DNA from: Lophium mytilinum
Lineage: Eukaryota > Ascomycota > Dothideomycetes > Mytilinidiales > Mytilinidiaceae
Assembly: GCA_010093605.1 (NCBI GenBank)
Contig: MU004182.1
Span: forward strand, 1,645,032-1,709,031
DNA length: 64,000 nucleotides
Direction: 5' to 3'
The notes beneath the pieces were generated by a model that saw only the letters and a list, made by a program, of their open reading frames with translations, searched no databases and had not been told where the DNA came from. The number at the start of each line of letters is the position of its first letter. Position 1 is the first letter of the stretch. Below, in pieces: positions 62,650 to 64,000 of the stretch. The position numbers were made by a program, and so were the translations under genes.

Positions 62650-63929
62650 TTATGCACTACCCAGAGGCGGTGACGAATCCTTCGACCTCTCCTTCTCCTT
62701 TTCCTTCTTGCTGCCCTTTTTGTCGTGCTTGTGCTCTTTCTTGGCTGCGGCCTCGGCCATGAGCTGCTCGAAGGCCATGTAGTCGCCTTCTTCGTCTGGG
62801 TCTCGCGCAGCCTATCCGAAATGTTAGCTGCTAGAATCCCACTGAAACAAAAATGACACGGGCGAAGCTTACCTTGCTGTGCATCTCCCCGATAATCATC
62901 AGCGCCTCCGCCCTCTCAATCCTCTTCTCCAGCTTGACCTTCTTATCGTTCAAGACGCGGTCGCAAACTTCCCGTAGCACACTCTGGATCTCAAACTTGC
63001 TCCCCCGCCACGCCGCCGCAAGAATCTTGCCCGTAACCCTCTTCTCATACTCGGCCTTCTTCTCATCCGTCCAGTCCTCACCCCCCTTCTCCTCCATCTT
63101 CGCCATCTCCTCCATCGTCATCTGCGCATCAATCGCCGTGCTAATAGTCGTCCACGTCTCCTTCGCCAGCGTCCCCTTATCCTTAACTCTAGAAAAGAAC
63201 CCCGCAATCCCCAGAAACTTCTGACTCTTCAAGAACCCCGACGCCTTCTGCAAATACGTCGCACCAATCGCATGCATGATTTCCAGCCCAAAGCTCTCCA
63301 TCTTCAGATTCTCAATCTCGAGCTGCGTCTTGTCCTTGAACGCTTTCGTGACGTCCGCGCCCTTGTCCGTCTCGGTCCACACGCTGATGCGGTCGATGAG
63401 CTTCTTTTGGAGATTCGAGACGCGCTCTTCGCGGATCTTTTTCCGCTCGAGCTCGTATGCGGCGAGTTCTTCGCGCTGCTCTTTGCTTAGCCCCTTCCGC
63501 TTCTCCTTCGCGCGGAGCTCCTTCTCGGCATCCGTCACGCCCGCTGCTTCCAGTCGCGCGTCTTCTTCTGACCGGTCCATCACGGCGAGGCGGGTGGGGA
63601 GCCCGCGGCCGCTGCGGGGCGTGCTGGTGCCCGAGGCCGAGGGGGTGATGGGGGTGTTTACGGCCGCGGCGTGCGCTGCGTCTTTGGCGGCCGCATCGTC
63701 TGCGGCTATGGGCGTGTCTACGGAGACAGAAGGGGGAGGGGGCGCGGCGAAGGGAGTTGCGCCGGCTGCAGGTGGGGGAGAGGAGGACTTCGAGCCCTCG
63801 GCGGCATCTGGGTATGAGGGCTCGGCAGAGGCAGAGGCAGCGGCGGCTTGAGCTTCCTGTTCTTCCGCCTCTCGCATCGATATATCCATGGTTTTTGTGA
63901 GGTCCTTCATGAGTGATATCTCTCCGATC
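62650..63929 (-). CDS. DnaJ-X domain protein (Djp1/Caj1-like), 5' part outside window
   Basis: Visible exons: 63929-62873 and 62811-62650, 405 codons plus stop, joined by a 61-bp intron. The exon at the right edge starts with IGEISLMKDLTKTMDI, the usual beginning of the DnaJ-X region; the splice acceptor CCAG lies at 63930-63933 and the previous exon, with the J domain, lies beyond 64000. The X domain continues with KEQREELAAYE, ERVSNLQKKLIDRI, LEIMHAIGATYLQKA, FFSRVKDKG and ILAAAWRGSKFEIQSVLREVCDRV. The tail is Lys-rich. It is probably an Hsp40 co-chaperone linked to peroxisome import or the endoplasmic reticulum. An Ala/Pro-rich segment (about residues 25-90 of the visible part) is disordered. 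Confidence 0.9.
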
Positions 63930-64000
63930 CTGGTGTCTGTTAGCCATGCTCACCCATGAACTCCCCAGCTCATCTACGATTATGGGGAGATTGGGGTGGT

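Overview
This 64-kb window looks like nuclear DNA of a filamentous ascomycete, most likely a dothideomycete (an inference from gene content and compact structure). Protein genes are split by short introns, mostly 47-80 bp, with GT(A/G)NG donors. I rebuilt 20 protein-coding genes (one with an in-frame stop, one cut by the window edge) and one tRNA. Exon models rest on reading-frame continuity, splice signals and recalled family motifs; no alignment was run.

Layout. 0-9.8 kb, all on the minus strand: a two-domain Fox2-like dehydrogenase without the hydratase domain, a cysteine-type sulfatase, an anion:cation-symporter (Dal5-type) MFS permease and a phytanoyl-CoA-type 2-oxoglutarate dioxygenase; the middle genes could form an organosulfur-use group. 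10.9-16.8 kb: an NAD(P)-binding reductase, a sugar porter and a secreted AA9 polysaccharide monooxygenase. 17.6-24 kb: a TPR/MYND/SET protein, a divergent LisH/WD40 protein and an RRM protein. 24-29.5 kb: a long stretch where I see no gene. 29.5-41 kb: three RBR-type E3 ubiquitin ligases sharing both intron positions, with a remarkable repeat array between the first two. 41-50 kb: a secreted ML-like protein, a secreted SGNH hydrolase, a DUF1989 protein and a peroxisomal acyl-CoA dehydrogenase. 50.8-64 kb: a BAHD-type acyltransferase with an in-frame TAG, a charged coiled-coil protein, a second degenerate repeat array, an Srs2-like helicase, a Cys-rich protein, a Memo homologue, tRNA-Val(UAC) and a 5'-cut DnaJ-X protein.

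Most unusual feature. Between 33.35 and 35.74 kb, and in two outlying copies at 32.13-32.45 kb, a family of modules carries hairpins whose stem sequences differ from copy to copy while complementarity is kept, and whose loops are conserved. Imperfect pairs are mostly G-T rather than A-C when read on the plus strand. This is what a structured RNA transcribed from the plus strand would show, and I cannot match it to a known element.

Functional links. The first RBR ligase has tandem SUMO-interacting motifs and a PCNA-binding box, and the Srs2-like helicase also has a consensus PCNA-binding box, so two genes here point to replication-fork control.
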